From positions 1-47,795 of the forward strand of contig JAGBGX010000001.1 of assembly GCA_017935745.1 (NCBI GenBank): a DNA stretch of 47,795 nt, written 5' to 3'. Position 1 is the first letter of the stretch. Every line of letters begins with the position of its first letter. The DNA comes from Treponema sp. (GTDB taxonomy: Bacteria; Spirochaetota; Spirochaetia; Treponematales; Treponemataceae). Of the stretch, positions 1-7,346 are shown in pieces. The notes below the pieces were generated by a model that saw only the letters and a list, made by a program, of their open reading frames with translations, did not search any database and was not told the DNA's origin. The translations under genes and the position numbers were made by a program.

Positions 1-45
1 AAAAAAAGGACGCACTCCGCGGGCTTTTGTCCGCATTGTGCGTCC
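1..45 (-). terminator. Rho-independent terminator, minus strand
   Basis: An inverted repeat pairs GGACGCAC (8-15) with GTGCGTCC (38-45), with an inner GCGG/CCGC pairing. Positions 1-7 are all A, which reads as a U run after the hairpin on the minus strand. It would end transcripts coming from the minus-strand M23 peptidase operon and the candidate small transcript at 1-162. The U run may extend past the window edge. Confidence 0.8.
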
Positions 46-162
46 TTCTGTATGTGAGATGTGGATTATGTTCTAGGCCAGTTCTGCCGTACCCCCCCCC
101 GTGCGTTTTGCGGCTGCGGAGCGGGCGAATACGCAGGCTACGGTGCTGCGCTTCATGTTATG
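1..162 (-). ncRNA. Candidate small transcript with own promoter and terminator
   Basis: Downstream of the M23 gene there is a minus-strand promoter-like pair: TTGACC (197-192), an 18-nt spacer and TATGAT (173-168). Transcription from about 161 would run to the terminator at 1-45, giving an RNA of roughly 150-160 nt. It contains a run of nine G residues (92-100 on the plus strand as C). A reading frame starting at ATG 156-154 stays open to the window edge, so a small protein cannot be excluded. It matches no SRP, tmRNA, 6S or RNase P signature I can recognise. It may simply be the 3' UTR of the M23 gene. Confidence 0.35.
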
Positions 163-201
163 AGCATATCATACTGCGCCGCACTGTGCAAGGTCAAATT
201 G

Positions 202-1188
202 TTAGTTCTCGCTTGCAAAAGCAAAGTCGCCGGTAAAGAAGTCGGGGCTTACTGCCTCGCCGTTCAGCCGCATTTCCCAGTGGAGGTGCGGGCCGGTTGC
301 AAGCCCTGTGGCTCCGCTCAGCCCGAGAATCTGGGCGGCCTTCACCATGTCGCCTTCCTTTACTTTCAGCTCGCTCATGTGGTAGTAGAGGCTGTACAGT
401 CCCGGAAGATGCTCCACGACAACGCTCCAGCCGGTGGAATTCCTCATTTCCGCAAGGACGACTTTTCCGTCTGCACAGGAGCCTACAGCGGAGCCTTCAG
501 GAATTCCGTAGTCTATGCCGTAGTGAAGGCTTGTGGATGACTTTCCGTTTGTGTACTTGTACACCCGCCTGTCAGCAAAAAACGAAGTCCGCCGGGATGC
601 AGGCGTAGGAGGAATAAACGGCTTTGTCTGGTAGACAGCGGAAGGATCTGATGTTTCAAGAATTCCGTTGAGCTTTTTTATCTGCTCCATGCGCTTTACG
701 CTTGTGTCTGTCTTGATGTCGGAATTTGACTGGTTCAGGTTCAGCGTCTCTGAGATGAATTCCTTTTCCTTGAGTGAGAACGGAAGCTCGAATGCCATGC
801 TTTTTTGTCCGCCAAGACGGTAGGTGACTCTGACAGCGCAGTCCATGCCGGCTGTCCACCATGTTGAAAGCGGAACTCCTGCAAGCAGTGTCCGTGAGGC
901 GCGTGTGTTTTTTGAGAGTGTGAAGAAGTCCGCAGTGCGGCAGACATTTCCTTCGGCCAGGAATTCAAGCGTTGCCTGGATATCCGAAAAATCCGTCCGC
1001 GCCGCCCTTCCTTTTTTCAGCCCCTGTGAAAAGTGGAGCCTCACAAACACAGCATCGCCGGGAAAGGACGTTTCATTGTAGACGGCTGAAATGCCGTACT
1101 CCTCGCCGTTAAAAACCGCTTCCCGTGCGCAAATGCCCGGCACGAGCAGAGCCAGGAGCAGGATTGCAGCTGTACACAGTTTTTTCAT
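202..1188 (-). CDS. Secreted M23-family metallopeptidase (LytM domain)
   Basis: A 328-residue predicted periplasmic peptidoglycan endopeptidase. It opens with a signal peptide (basic start, hydrophobic stretch through about residue 17, probable cleavage after PGICA near 21). A poorly conserved N-terminal half is followed by a C-terminal LytM domain with zinc-ligand motifs HYGID (about 222-226) and HLHWE (about 301-305), both intact. M23 enzymes cut peptide cross-links, or act as activators when degenerate; the intact ligands suggest an active enzyme. I chose ATG 1188-1186 because AGAGGA lies just upstream and a signal peptide follows; the longer frame from 1308 would add 40 residues ahead of the signal peptide. 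It is the last gene of the minus-strand group with deoA-like and recJ, about 107 bp downstream of recJ, followed by the terminator at 1-45. Confidence 0.85.
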   Translation of the reverse strand: MKKLCTAAILLLALLVPGICAREAVFNGEEYGISAVYNETSFPGDAVFVRLHFSQGLKKGRAARTDFSDIQATLEFLAEGNVCRTADFFTLSKNTRASRTLLAGVPLSTWWTAGMDCAVRVTYRLGGQKSMAFELPFSLKEKEFISETLNLNQSNSDIKTDTSVKRMEQIKKLNGILETSDPSAVYQTKPFIPPTPASRRTSFFADRRVYKYTNGKSSTSLHYGIDYGIPEGSAVGSCADGKVVLAEMRNSTGWSVVVEHLPGLYSLYYHMSELKVKEGDMVKAAQILGLSGATGLATGPHLHWEMRLNGEAVSPDFFTGDFAFASEN

Positions 1189-1295
1189 AATGGTTCCTCT
1201 TTTTTTTGAAGATTTAAAATCAGCCGCTGGAATTGCGCGGCCCGCTTTACCTATAGCTTGCGGTGCAAACTGCCTTGTCTGCGTTACGGAAATTT

Positions 1296-3446
1296 TTACG
1301 TTCCGCACTTTTCAAGCCCGCAGAGAAGCAGCTGGAGCGATTCTGTTCCGTTGAAGGAGTTGCGCTCCACGCTGAACAGAATGTTCACTTTGTCTCCGAC
1401 TTCAAAGTCCCGGTGAAGCATTTCCCCGGTGTTCCAGAACAGGCACGGCCACTTGTTTTTTCCGCAGTCAACAGTGATTTTCAAGTGCTGCCGTTCTGTC
1501 TTTCCGACTGTGGTTCCTGCGATAACAGGAAGGCTCCGTGACAGAAATGTGAGCTTCTGGTTTTCATTTCCGTATGGCTCAAACCTGTCGATAACCGTCT
1601 GAAGCTCAGGCGTCATAAAGGAAGCGGGAATTTCCGCGTCAACCTGAATGTCTTCCGTTTTGCTTTCAAGCTTGATTGTTTTTGAAAGCTCCCTGACGCG
1701 CTCCCGGAATATGCCAAGCTTTTCCTTTTCAAAGCTGAATCCTGCCGCAAAGGCATGGCCTCCGTGGCTTATAAACAGATCCTTGAGCTGCTCAAGGAAT
1801 GATGTGACATCGTAGCCGCGGCAGCTTCTCATCGAGCCTATGACTATGTTTCCTGCGCAGGTCATTGCCATGGCTGGCACTCCGAGCTTGGTGACGAGCT
1901 GCCCTGCAAGGATTCCGCTTACTCCTCTGTTGATGCGCTCGTCAAGGACAAAGCAGAGGTTTCCGCTGAAGTCCGCAACTGACTGCCGCGCCTGCTCAGA
2001 GGCAAAGCTGACTGCTTCCTGCGTCAGCCGCTTGCGCTCGCTGTTCAGCTCGGTTATTTTTTTTGCAGCCTGCTCTCGTTCCGCCGCGTCTTTCAGGGTG
2101 AATAGGTCAACAGCAATTTTTGCCTGCCCGAGCCTGCCTGCGGCATTCAGGTTTGGAACGATAGTCCAGCAGATGTCGCCTGAAGTGATGCGCTTTCCGA
2201 GCAGGTTCAGCAGCGACATCAGCTCTTTCAGCCCGGGACGCACATCTCCTGAGCTGAGGGACTGAAGCGCCTTGCGCACAAAAAGCCGGTTTTCGTTTTT
2301 CATCGGCATGACATCGGCAAGAGCCGCAAGCGCGACAAGCTGAAGATCCTTTTTCTCTTTTTCTTCATCAGACGGAAATTCTTTTTTCAGGCTCTGCTGC
2401 ACGTATGTTACAAAGATATTGTAGAAGCCTCCGATTTCAGTCGGCTCATGGTCTCCGTACTTTGCAATCTTGGAAAGAAACTTGATTTTGGAAAGCGGCA
2501 TGCTTTTGAGCGAAGGGTACAGCTTTGCTGCTTCCTGCCGCATGTCAATCATGTTGAACTGCGTTCCGCTTCCGAATGCCTGGGCCAGAAGCTGCGAGAC
2601 AGCATCCTTGTCCCAGCAGAAGATTGCCTGTCCTTCCAGGTACCTGGGGATTTTTGTTTCCATGACTGTTTTTTCCCCGGGAACGACATATTCAATCAGC
2701 CTGCTCACGGGAACAAGATTCCGTGTCTTGATGCATTCGATGGCAATCTGGCTTTCCTCTGCGCGCGCATTCAGCAGGACAGCCTCTGCCTTGTACCATC
2801 TGCTTTTGCTGAATCTCAGCGCGGACACCGTTTTGTAGGCGACGGCGCACCCGGACAGCTCTTCAAACGGATATCCTGAGCCGGGAATTTTGGGATCAAG
2901 CAGCAGCGCGGGAGACGGAAGCTCTTCCTGGGGATTGTGGTGGTCGAGGACAATGACATCGATTCCGAGGCTTGCCGCATGCGCAATTTCCCTGTTGTTT
3001 GCGATTCCGCAGTCAACAGTTATAATCAGCGTGCCGTCCTGCTGCGCAAATTCATCAACAGCCTCAAGCGAAAGTCCGTATGCATCGTCTCCCTGAGGCA
3101 CCTTGAACTGCACATCAGCGCCCAGCGACAAAAGCTCTTCGTAGAGAACCGTTGTTGCTGTTATGCCGTCAACATCCTTGTCTCCGAAAATGAGGATTTT
3201 CTCCCCGGGATGTGATTCGCCGCCGTTTTCCGGGAGCGCGTCAAGAATCCTGTCTACAGCATTTTCCATCGAGGAGAACAGAAACGGATTATGCTGAAAG
3301 CGCAGATCGTCTTCCATAAAGTACAGGATATCCTTTCCTTTTGTAATTCCGCGGCGGACAAAGATGCTTGCGGTGAGCGCGTCAAGAGCGAATTTTTTCT
3401 GAAGGCTTTCAACTTCACTTTTTGAAACTGACTTTTTGTTCCACAT
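1296..3446 (-). CDS. recJ: Single-stranded-DNA-specific exonuclease RecJ
   Basis: RecJ is the 5'-3' single-strand exonuclease of RecFOR recombination and mismatch or base-excision repair. The protein has 716 residues. The DHH phosphoesterase motifs are present: DKDVDG at 89-94 and DHH at 168-170. The DHHA1 part carries a SHGGHAFAAGF motif toward the C-terminus, and an OB-like end follows. Many RecJ proteins are about 550-600 residues; here about 150 extra residues lie between the CAVAYK segment and the ALADVMP segment, which are normally close together. The start is 5 nt after the stop of the upstream phosphorylase gene, so translation is probably coupled; no strong ribosome binding site is visible. 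RecO is encoded nearby at 4943-5722. Confidence 0.93.
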   Translation of the reverse strand: MWNKKSVSKSEVESLQKKFALDALTASIFVRRGITKGKDILYFMEDDLRFQHNPFLFSSMENAVDRILDALPENGGESHPGEKILIFGDKDVDGITATTVLYEELLSLGADVQFKVPQGDDAYGLSLEAVDEFAQQDGTLIITVDCGIANNREIAHAASLGIDVIVLDHHNPQEELPSPALLLDPKIPGSGYPFEELSGCAVAYKTVSALRFSKSRWYKAEAVLLNARAEESQIAIECIKTRNLVPVSRLIEYVVPGEKTVMETKIPRYLEGQAIFCWDKDAVSQLLAQAFGSGTQFNMIDMRQEAAKLYPSLKSMPLSKIKFLSKIAKYGDHEPTEIGGFYNIFVTYVQQSLKKEFPSDEEKEKKDLQLVALAALADVMPMKNENRLFVRKALQSLSSGDVRPGLKELMSLLNLLGKRITSGDICWTIVPNLNAAGRLGQAKIAVDLFTLKDAAEREQAAKKITELNSERKRLTQEAVSFASEQARQSVADFSGNLCFVLDERINRGVSGILAGQLVTKLGVPAMAMTCAGNIVIGSMRSCRGYDVTSFLEQLKDLFISHGGHAFAAGFSFEKEKLGIFRERVRELSKTIKLESKTEDIQVDAEIPASFMTPELQTVIDRFEPYGNENQKLTFLSRSLPVIAGTTVGKTERQHLKITVDCGKNKWPCLFWNTGEMLHRDFEVGDKVNILFSVERNSFNGTESLQLLLCGLEKCGT

Positions 3447-3451
3447 AGAAT

Positions 3452-4807
3452 TCAGCTTATTTCCCTGAGAATCAGTTTTTTTTGCGCCGGCTGTTCTGCG
3501 CTGTATGTTACCGCCGTTTTCATGGAGCTGATTCCTGCCTGAAGCGACTGGCTGTCGCGGCCGTAGATATCCATGATTTTTTCTCCTTTCCGCACAAAGT
3601 CTCCCTGCCGCTTTGCAAAGATGATTCCTGCGTTTGCGTCCACTTTGTCCGAAGTCTTGTTTCGTCCGACTCCAAGGTGCACGCAGGCAATTCCTGTTTT
3701 GTATGCGTCTATGTCAAGGAATCCGTCGTGCTCAGCCGCCAGCTCAGAAGCGAACGGAGAGCGCCGCTTTCCCTGCTCACTCAGGAGCTTCCGGGGATTT
3801 CCTCCCTGGCTTTTTACGTTTTCAAGGAATTTTTCAAGCGCTTTTCCTGAGGAAACTGCTTCCCGGCATTTGCGCATTCCGTCTTCAGCTGACTCTGCCT
3901 TTCCTGCGAGCATGGCCATCCGGGCGCCGAGCTGGCAGACAAGCTCCATCACATCTTCAGGCCCGTTTCCCTGAAGGCATTCAAGCGTTTCTTCAATTTC
4001 AAGGTAGTTCCCTGTCTTGAAGCCGAGCGGTGTGTCCATGTTTGTCAGAAGCGCGCATGATTTTTTTCCCAGGGACTGCGCGGTTTTTACAAGGGACTCG
4101 GCAAGTGCCTGTGCATCCTGCTCGCTTTTCATAAATGCGCCGCGCCCGCACTTCACGTCAAAGACAAGCGCATCGCTTCCTTCAGCTGCTTTCTTTGAGA
4201 GGATGCTTGCTGTTATCAGCGGAATGCTTTCAACAGTTCCCGTGACGTCCCGCAGCGCATACATTTTCCTGTCTGCCGGCGCAACCGATTCAGTCTGTCC
4301 CATCATGGCAAATCCGTTTTCGGCAATGAGAGAAGCGAACTGGCTTTCTGTGAGATTCACATTGTATCCTTCAATTGATTCAAGCTTGTCGAGCGTGCCT
4401 CCTGTGTGTCCCAGTCCTCTTCCGCTCATCATGGGAATCTGGATGCCAAGCGAAGCCGCAACGGGCGCAAGGGGAAGGCTGATTTTGTCTCCGACTCCTC
4501 CTGTTGAATGCTTGTCCACAAACGGCCCGTGCAGGGCTGCTCTACCAGCTGTGTGCAGAGCTGCTCTATCAATTGTGTGCAGGTCGATAATGCTGCCGGA
4601 ACGGAGCATGCAGTCCGTGAGGATTCCTGTTTCTGTAAAAGTCATTCCGCTGAAATAGACTGCCATCAGAAATGCAGACATCTGGTAGTCGGGAATGGAG
4701 CCGTCCGCATAGCCGTTCACAAGGAACTCGATTTCCTCGCGGGAAAGCTCCGCTCCCTTTTCTGATCCGGATCCTCTTTTTTTTATAATGATGTCTGCGG
4801 CTCTCAT
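3452..4807 (-). CDS. deoA: Thymidine / pyrimidine-nucleoside phosphorylase
   Basis: Catalyses reversible phosphorolysis of thymidine (or pyrimidine nucleosides) to base plus (deoxy)ribose-1-phosphate for salvage. The 451-residue length suits the family. The signature DKHSTGGVGDK is present, as are the downstream GLGHTGGTLDKLE segment and the SxR-xxxDVTG-type region (YALRDVTGTVES). Just before the signature lies a 24-bp near-perfect tandem repeat (4535-4582) encoding LHTxxRAA twice, an insertion not usual in the family. ATG 4807 has a strong AGGAGG at 4812-4817. A promoter (ATGACA, 17 nt, TATACT) lies upstream. First gene of the group with recJ and the M23 gene. Sequence alone does not separate DeoA from Pdp. 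Confidence 0.92.
   Translation of the reverse strand: MRAADIIIKKRGSGSEKGAELSREEIEFLVNGYADGSIPDYQMSAFLMAVYFSGMTFTETGILTDCMLRSGSIIDLHTIDRAALHTAGRAALHGPFVDKHSTGGVGDKISLPLAPVAASLGIQIPMMSGRGLGHTGGTLDKLESIEGYNVNLTESQFASLIAENGFAMMGQTESVAPADRKMYALRDVTGTVESIPLITASILSKKAAEGSDALVFDVKCGRGAFMKSEQDAQALAESLVKTAQSLGKKSCALLTNMDTPLGFKTGNYLEIEETLECLQGNGPEDVMELVCQLGARMAMLAGKAESAEDGMRKCREAVSSGKALEKFLENVKSQGGNPRKLLSEQGKRRSPFASELAAEHDGFLDIDAYKTGIACVHLGVGRNKTSDKVDANAGIIFAKRQGDFVRKGEKIMDIYGRDSQSLQAGISSMKTAVTYSAEQPAQKKLILREIS
4535..4582 (-). repeat. 24-bp in-frame tandem duplication inside deoA
   Basis: Two adjacent 24-bp units, 4535-4558 and 4559-4582, differ at only a few bases and encode LHTAGRAA and LHTIDRAA. A third partial unit (CTGCAC on the coding strand) follows. 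The unit length is a multiple of three, so copy changes would keep the frame. Confidence 0.9.
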
Positions 4808-4834
4808 GCTTCCTCCTGGAACAATATCTGCACA

Positions 4835-4863
4835 AGTATATACTAAATCAAAAAAAATGTCAT
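4835..4863 (-). promoter_or_regulatory. Sigma-70 type promoter for deoA-recJ-M23
   Basis: On the minus strand ATGACA (4863-4858) and TATACT (4840-4835) are separated by exactly 17 nt. The start site would be near 4828, leaving a leader of about 20 nt that includes the AGGAGG at 4817-4812. This is one of the ordinary leadered promoters in the window. Confidence 0.6.
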
Positions 4864-4942
4864 TTCAAATCAGCAGGCTCGGCGCAGATGCCGGGATATC
4901 AAATTCTCCGCACGAATAAAGCCTGCCGCCCGGAAAGATTTC

Positions 4943-5722
4943 CTACAGGATTCCGGCTCCGCTTTCCAGCGTTTCAAGGCGGGTTCCGCAGGATTTTTCT
5001 ATTAAATAGAAGAGAAGCTGCTTTATGCGTCCTGCTGAACAGGGTGGAACAAGCAGCTTTCTGACTTGTCCCGGCGGAAGCTCGCTGACTGCGGCAATAT
5101 ATGTCAGCGCGTCAATGTCCATGCTGAACTGCTGAGGCTGCGTCCGTGGATATTCAGGGGAAAAGGAGCGGCAGTCGCGGCAGATAAAGCCGTTCTGGCT
5201 TTCGTCAAAGACGGCGTCCTTTTCATGGCTGAGGAGCGAAGCTTTGCAGGAAGCGCAGAACCGTGCGTCCGGCTGCAGTCCGAGCAGGGCAAGGTAGCGC
5301 CAGAGAAAACGGAGCATTCCAAGCCGCGCTTCCGTTTCGCTCACTGCGTCTGTTCCGTCCAGAAATGCGGACAGCAGGACGAAAGCCCGTTCACTGTCTC
5401 CGGCGCATTTTGTCTTTACAGCCAGCTCGCAGGCAAAAGAAGCTGCCCATGACTTGAAGAGGCTTGTCCGCAGGGACAGATGGCAGTTTTCTGCATCAAA
5501 GTCTGTGATTTTTACCGAATGGCGCGCTTCGTCAGCATAAACATACAGCGTTCCGGCATAGAACGGCTGAACGAGCGAGCGCAGCCTGCTTTTCGGGCCG
5601 CCGTACAGGATTGCGCTGAAAATGCCGTTTTCTGCGGACAGGACTGTCACAAGCCTGTTGCATTCCCCGGTTCTCCGTGCTGAAAGGATGAGTGCGCGCA
5701 TTTTTTTGTTCCGTTCCGCCAT
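4943..5722 (-). CDS. recO: DNA repair protein RecO
   Basis: RecO binds SSB-coated DNA and with RecR loads RecA in the RecFOR pathway. The 259 residues fit the family. The N-terminal OB-fold region (residues about 8-85, ALILSARRTGECNRLVTVLS start) is recognisable. A four-cysteine zinc-finger pair, CASC and CRDC, sits around residues 160-185, as in many bacterial RecO proteins. The gene stands alone, divergent from flgB. There is no Shine-Dalgarno: TATACT ends six nucleotides before the ATG, so the mRNA is predicted to be leaderless. Confidence 0.88.
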   Translation of the reverse strand: MAERNKKMRALILSARRTGECNRLVTVLSAENGIFSAILYGGPKSRLRSLVQPFYAGTLYVYADEARHSVKITDFDAENCHLSLRTSLFKSWAASFACELAVKTKCAGDSERAFVLLSAFLDGTDAVSETEARLGMLRFLWRYLALLGLQPDARFCASCKASLLSHEKDAVFDESQNGFICRDCRSFSPEYPRTQPQQFSMDIDALTYIAAVSELPPGQVRKLLVPPCSAGRIKQLLFYLIEKSCGTRLETLESGAGIL

Positions 5723-5728
5723 TTCTTT

Positions 5729-5734
5729 AGTATA
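5729..5734 (-). promoter_or_regulatory. -10 element placing recO start codon at the transcript 5' end
   Basis: TATACT (5734-5729 on the minus strand) is followed by six nucleotides (AAAGAA) and then the recO ATG (5722-5720). The -35 at the expected distance is poor. A start site about 7 nt below the -10 would coincide with the ATG. Confidence 0.55.
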
Positions 5735-5816
5735 TCAGTTTTTGCAGAAAGGGGCTACCAGAATCTGCTGCGCTGGCCCGGGCTGATGGCCGGACGTCAC
5801 TCCGTCTTTTTTGCCC

Positions 5817-5843
5817 TAAACTTTTTTTTACGGATGCCGATGT
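5817..5843 (+). promoter_or_regulatory. Sigma-28 (FliA-type) promoter for the flagellar operon
   Basis: TAAA (5817-5820), exactly 15 nt, then GCCGATGT (5836-5843). This matches the flagellar sigma consensus TAAA-N15-GCCGATAA at all -35 positions and six of eight -10 positions. Seven nucleotides separate the -10 from ATG 5851, so the flgB transcript is predicted to begin at or beside its start codon. Confidence 0.8.
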
Positions 5844-5850
5844 TCAGAGT

Positions 5851-6276
5851 ATGGGTATGAACAGTTTTTCAAATTCCGTAGACCTGCTGCACCGCGCGCT
5901 TGATGTGCAGAGCCTGCGTTATCAGGTGACAGCGAACAACATTGCGAACAGCGAAGTTCCGAACTTCAAGCGGCAGTCTGTCAATTTTGAAAGCGAGCTC
6001 AAGCGGGCGTTTGCAAGCCGGGACAATGAGCATGAGTCTTTCCGCATGGCGACACAGGATGCCCGCCATATTCAAAGCGAAGTTCCCCGGGACTGGCGCG
6101 ATGTGGAGCCGAGGCGCGTGTCTGATTACACAACATCGTCCAAGGCGAACGGAAACAATGTTGACGCTGAGCAGGAGGCGATGAACATCGTTCAGATCCA
6201 GATGCAGTACCGGCTTCTGACGCAGCTTATGAGCTTTGAATTTTCTCAGGTCAACACGGCCATGAAGAGCATCTAG
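5851..6276 (+). CDS. flgB: Flagellar basal-body rod protein FlgB
   Basis: Proximal rod subunit of the basal body, exported by the flagellar type III system. The 141 residues include the conserved N-terminal rod motif (LRYQVTANNIANSEVPNFKR, about residues 22-41) and the C-terminal amphipathic segment shared by rod and hook proteins. Two starts are possible, ATG 5851 (MGMNSF) and ATG 5857 (MNSF). No Shine-Dalgarno precedes either; the sigma-28 promoter puts the transcript start near 5850, which favours a leaderless start at 5851. First gene of an operon through fliJ. Confidence 0.93.
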   Translation: MGMNSFSNSVDLLHRALDVQSLRYQVTANNIANSEVPNFKRQSVNFESELKRAFASRDNEHESFRMATQDARHIQSEVPRDWRDVEPRRVSDYTTSSKANGNNVDAEQEAMNIVQIQMQYRLLTQLMSFEFSQVNTAMKSI

Positions 6277-6313
6277 CGTCTGAAATTCTGGATAAAAAGC
6301 AAAAGGAGTTTGT

Positions 6314-6778
6314 ATGGGACTGTTTACAAGCATAAACATAGCGGCAACAGGAATGAGCGTGGAGCGTCTGCGCACTGATGTGATTTCAAACAACATTGCG
6401 AATGCAACAACGACCCGCTCCCAGGACGGAAGCGGCGCTTACCGGCGGCAGAGCGTCATTGTGGAGCCTGTTGCATCAAAGAATCCGCAGTGGCGGTTTC
6501 CGTTTGTAGATTCTGATATGGACAACGGCCCGGGAAAAGGCGTGCGTGTCCGTGAAATTGTAAAGGACAGCGAACAGGGAAGAATGGTGTACGACCCGAG
6601 CCATCCTGATGCAATCCAGTCCGGCCCGAACAAAGGATATGTTGAATATCCGAATGTAAATATAGTAAACGAAATGGTGAACATGATAAGCGCAAACCGT
6701 GCGTATGAAGCGAACAGCTCTGTCATTCAGGGAAGCAAGGAAATGTTTGCTTCTGCCCTTGAAATTGGAGCGCGGTAA
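6314..6778 (+). CDS. flgC: Flagellar basal-body rod protein FlgC
   Basis: Proximal rod protein, 154 residues. The N-terminus has the rod-family motif (SINIAATGMSVERLRTDVIS then NNIANATTTR). The C-terminus has the NIVNEMVNMISANRAYEANS segment typical of FlgC and FlgG-like proteins. AAGGAG lies 6 nt before the ATG. It follows flgB by 37 bp and is co-directional with fliE; FlgB, FlgC and FliE together build the base of the rod on the MS ring. Confidence 0.95.
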   Translation: MGLFTSINIAATGMSVERLRTDVISNNIANATTTRSQDGSGAYRRQSVIVEPVASKNPQWRFPFVDSDMDNGPGKGVRVREIVKDSEQGRMVYDPSHPDAIQSGPNKGYVEYPNVNIVNEMVNMISANRAYEANSSVIQGSKEMFASALEIGAR

Positions 6779-6843
6779 CTGGTAGAATTCTAGCTGCGTC
6801 CGGAATACGGATTTGCATGCAGGAAAGCGGGAGGTACTGAACA

Positions 6844-7185
6844 ATGGATTTTTCTTTCGGCTCTCTTGAGCTTAACAGGACACATGCCGCTCATATCGGG
6901 ACAGCGCCTGCCGGCGGAGCACAGGGAATTGCCGGGCAGGAAGGTGTCCGCCGCTCTGAAAAGAAAGGCGCGTTTGAGCAGTATCTTCTGGAGGCAGTCA
7001 GCGAGCTGAACAGCCGGCAGCTTGATGTCGCTGCCATTCAGGAGCAGGTTATAACAGATCCTGACAGCGTTGATATCCACGATGTCACTACGGCTATGGC
7101 AAAAGCCCAGATGTCGCTGAATCTGGCTCAGACGGTGATAGACAGGCTGGTAAAGGGCTGGAGTGATCTTTCACAGAACAGGTGA
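6844..7185 (+). CDS. fliE: Flagellar hook-basal body complex protein FliE
   Basis: FliE links the MS ring to the proximal rod. The protein is 113 residues, near the usual length, and ends with the family pattern: a DPDSVDIHDVTTAMAKAQMS segment and a LAQTVIDRLVKGW helix. GGGAGG lies 9 nt before ATG 6844. The N-terminal 35 residues are variable, as in other FliE proteins. It is followed by a 152-bp gap holding a promoter and two hairpins before fliF. Confidence 0.9.
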   Translation: MDFSFGSLELNRTHAAHIGTAPAGGAQGIAGQEGVRRSEKKGAFEQYLLEAVSELNSRQLDVAAIQEQVITDPDSVDIHDVTTAMAKAQMSLNLAQTVIDRLVKGWSDLSQNR

Positions 7186-7229
7186 TAGGCGGCGGAACCG
7201 TGCTTTTGCAGGAAAGGACGGAAAAACGC

Positions 7230-7258
7230 TTTTCATATTTGTATATATGTGTTATAAT
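7230..7258 (+). promoter_or_regulatory. Internal sigma-70 type promoter before fliF
   Basis: TTTTCA (7230-7235), 17 nt, TATAAT (7253-7258). The -10 is perfect and the -35 weak. It would start a transcript near 7265 with a leader of about 73 nt, allowing fliF-fliJ expression apart from the sigma-28 promoter at 5817. Confidence 0.5.
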
Positions 7259-7280
7259 TGAACGGCATATTTACTGCGAA

Positions 7281-7346
7281 TTCTGCATGTCAGAGGGATG
7301 GCATGCAGAAAAGTGAGTTCGTTCATGGGAGGGGTATATGAACGAA
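7281..7346 (+). promoter_or_regulatory. Tandem hairpins in the fliF leader; second one encloses the RBS and start codon
   Basis: Hairpin 1 pairs TTCTGCATG (7281-7289) with CATGCAGAA (7302-7310), a perfect 9-bp stem with a 12-nt G-rich loop. Hairpin 2 pairs TTCGTTCAT (7318-7326) with ATGAACGAA (7338-7346), again a perfect 9-bp stem. In hairpin 2 the fliF start codon is part of the stem and the GGGAGGGG ribosome binding site is the loop. This geometry could control initiation on fliF. Confidence 0.7.

Noticed and set aside
1..200. SRP RNA, tmRNA or 6S RNA in the left-edge transcript
   Set aside because: The SRP GGAAGGAAGCAGC-type core, tmRNA tag and 6S bubble features are all absent.
61..540. 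159-residue plus-strand frame at the window start
   Set aside because: It overlaps the 3' end of the M23 gene on the other strand in coding sequence with intact zinc motifs, has no ribosome binding site and matches no family.
4017..4658. 213-residue plus-strand frame within deoA
   Set aside because: Antisense of a gene with full family motifs.
4861..4942. Terminator between recO and deoA
   Set aside because: GCAGGCT and AGCCTGC can pair, but the loop is over 40 nt and the T run is distant.
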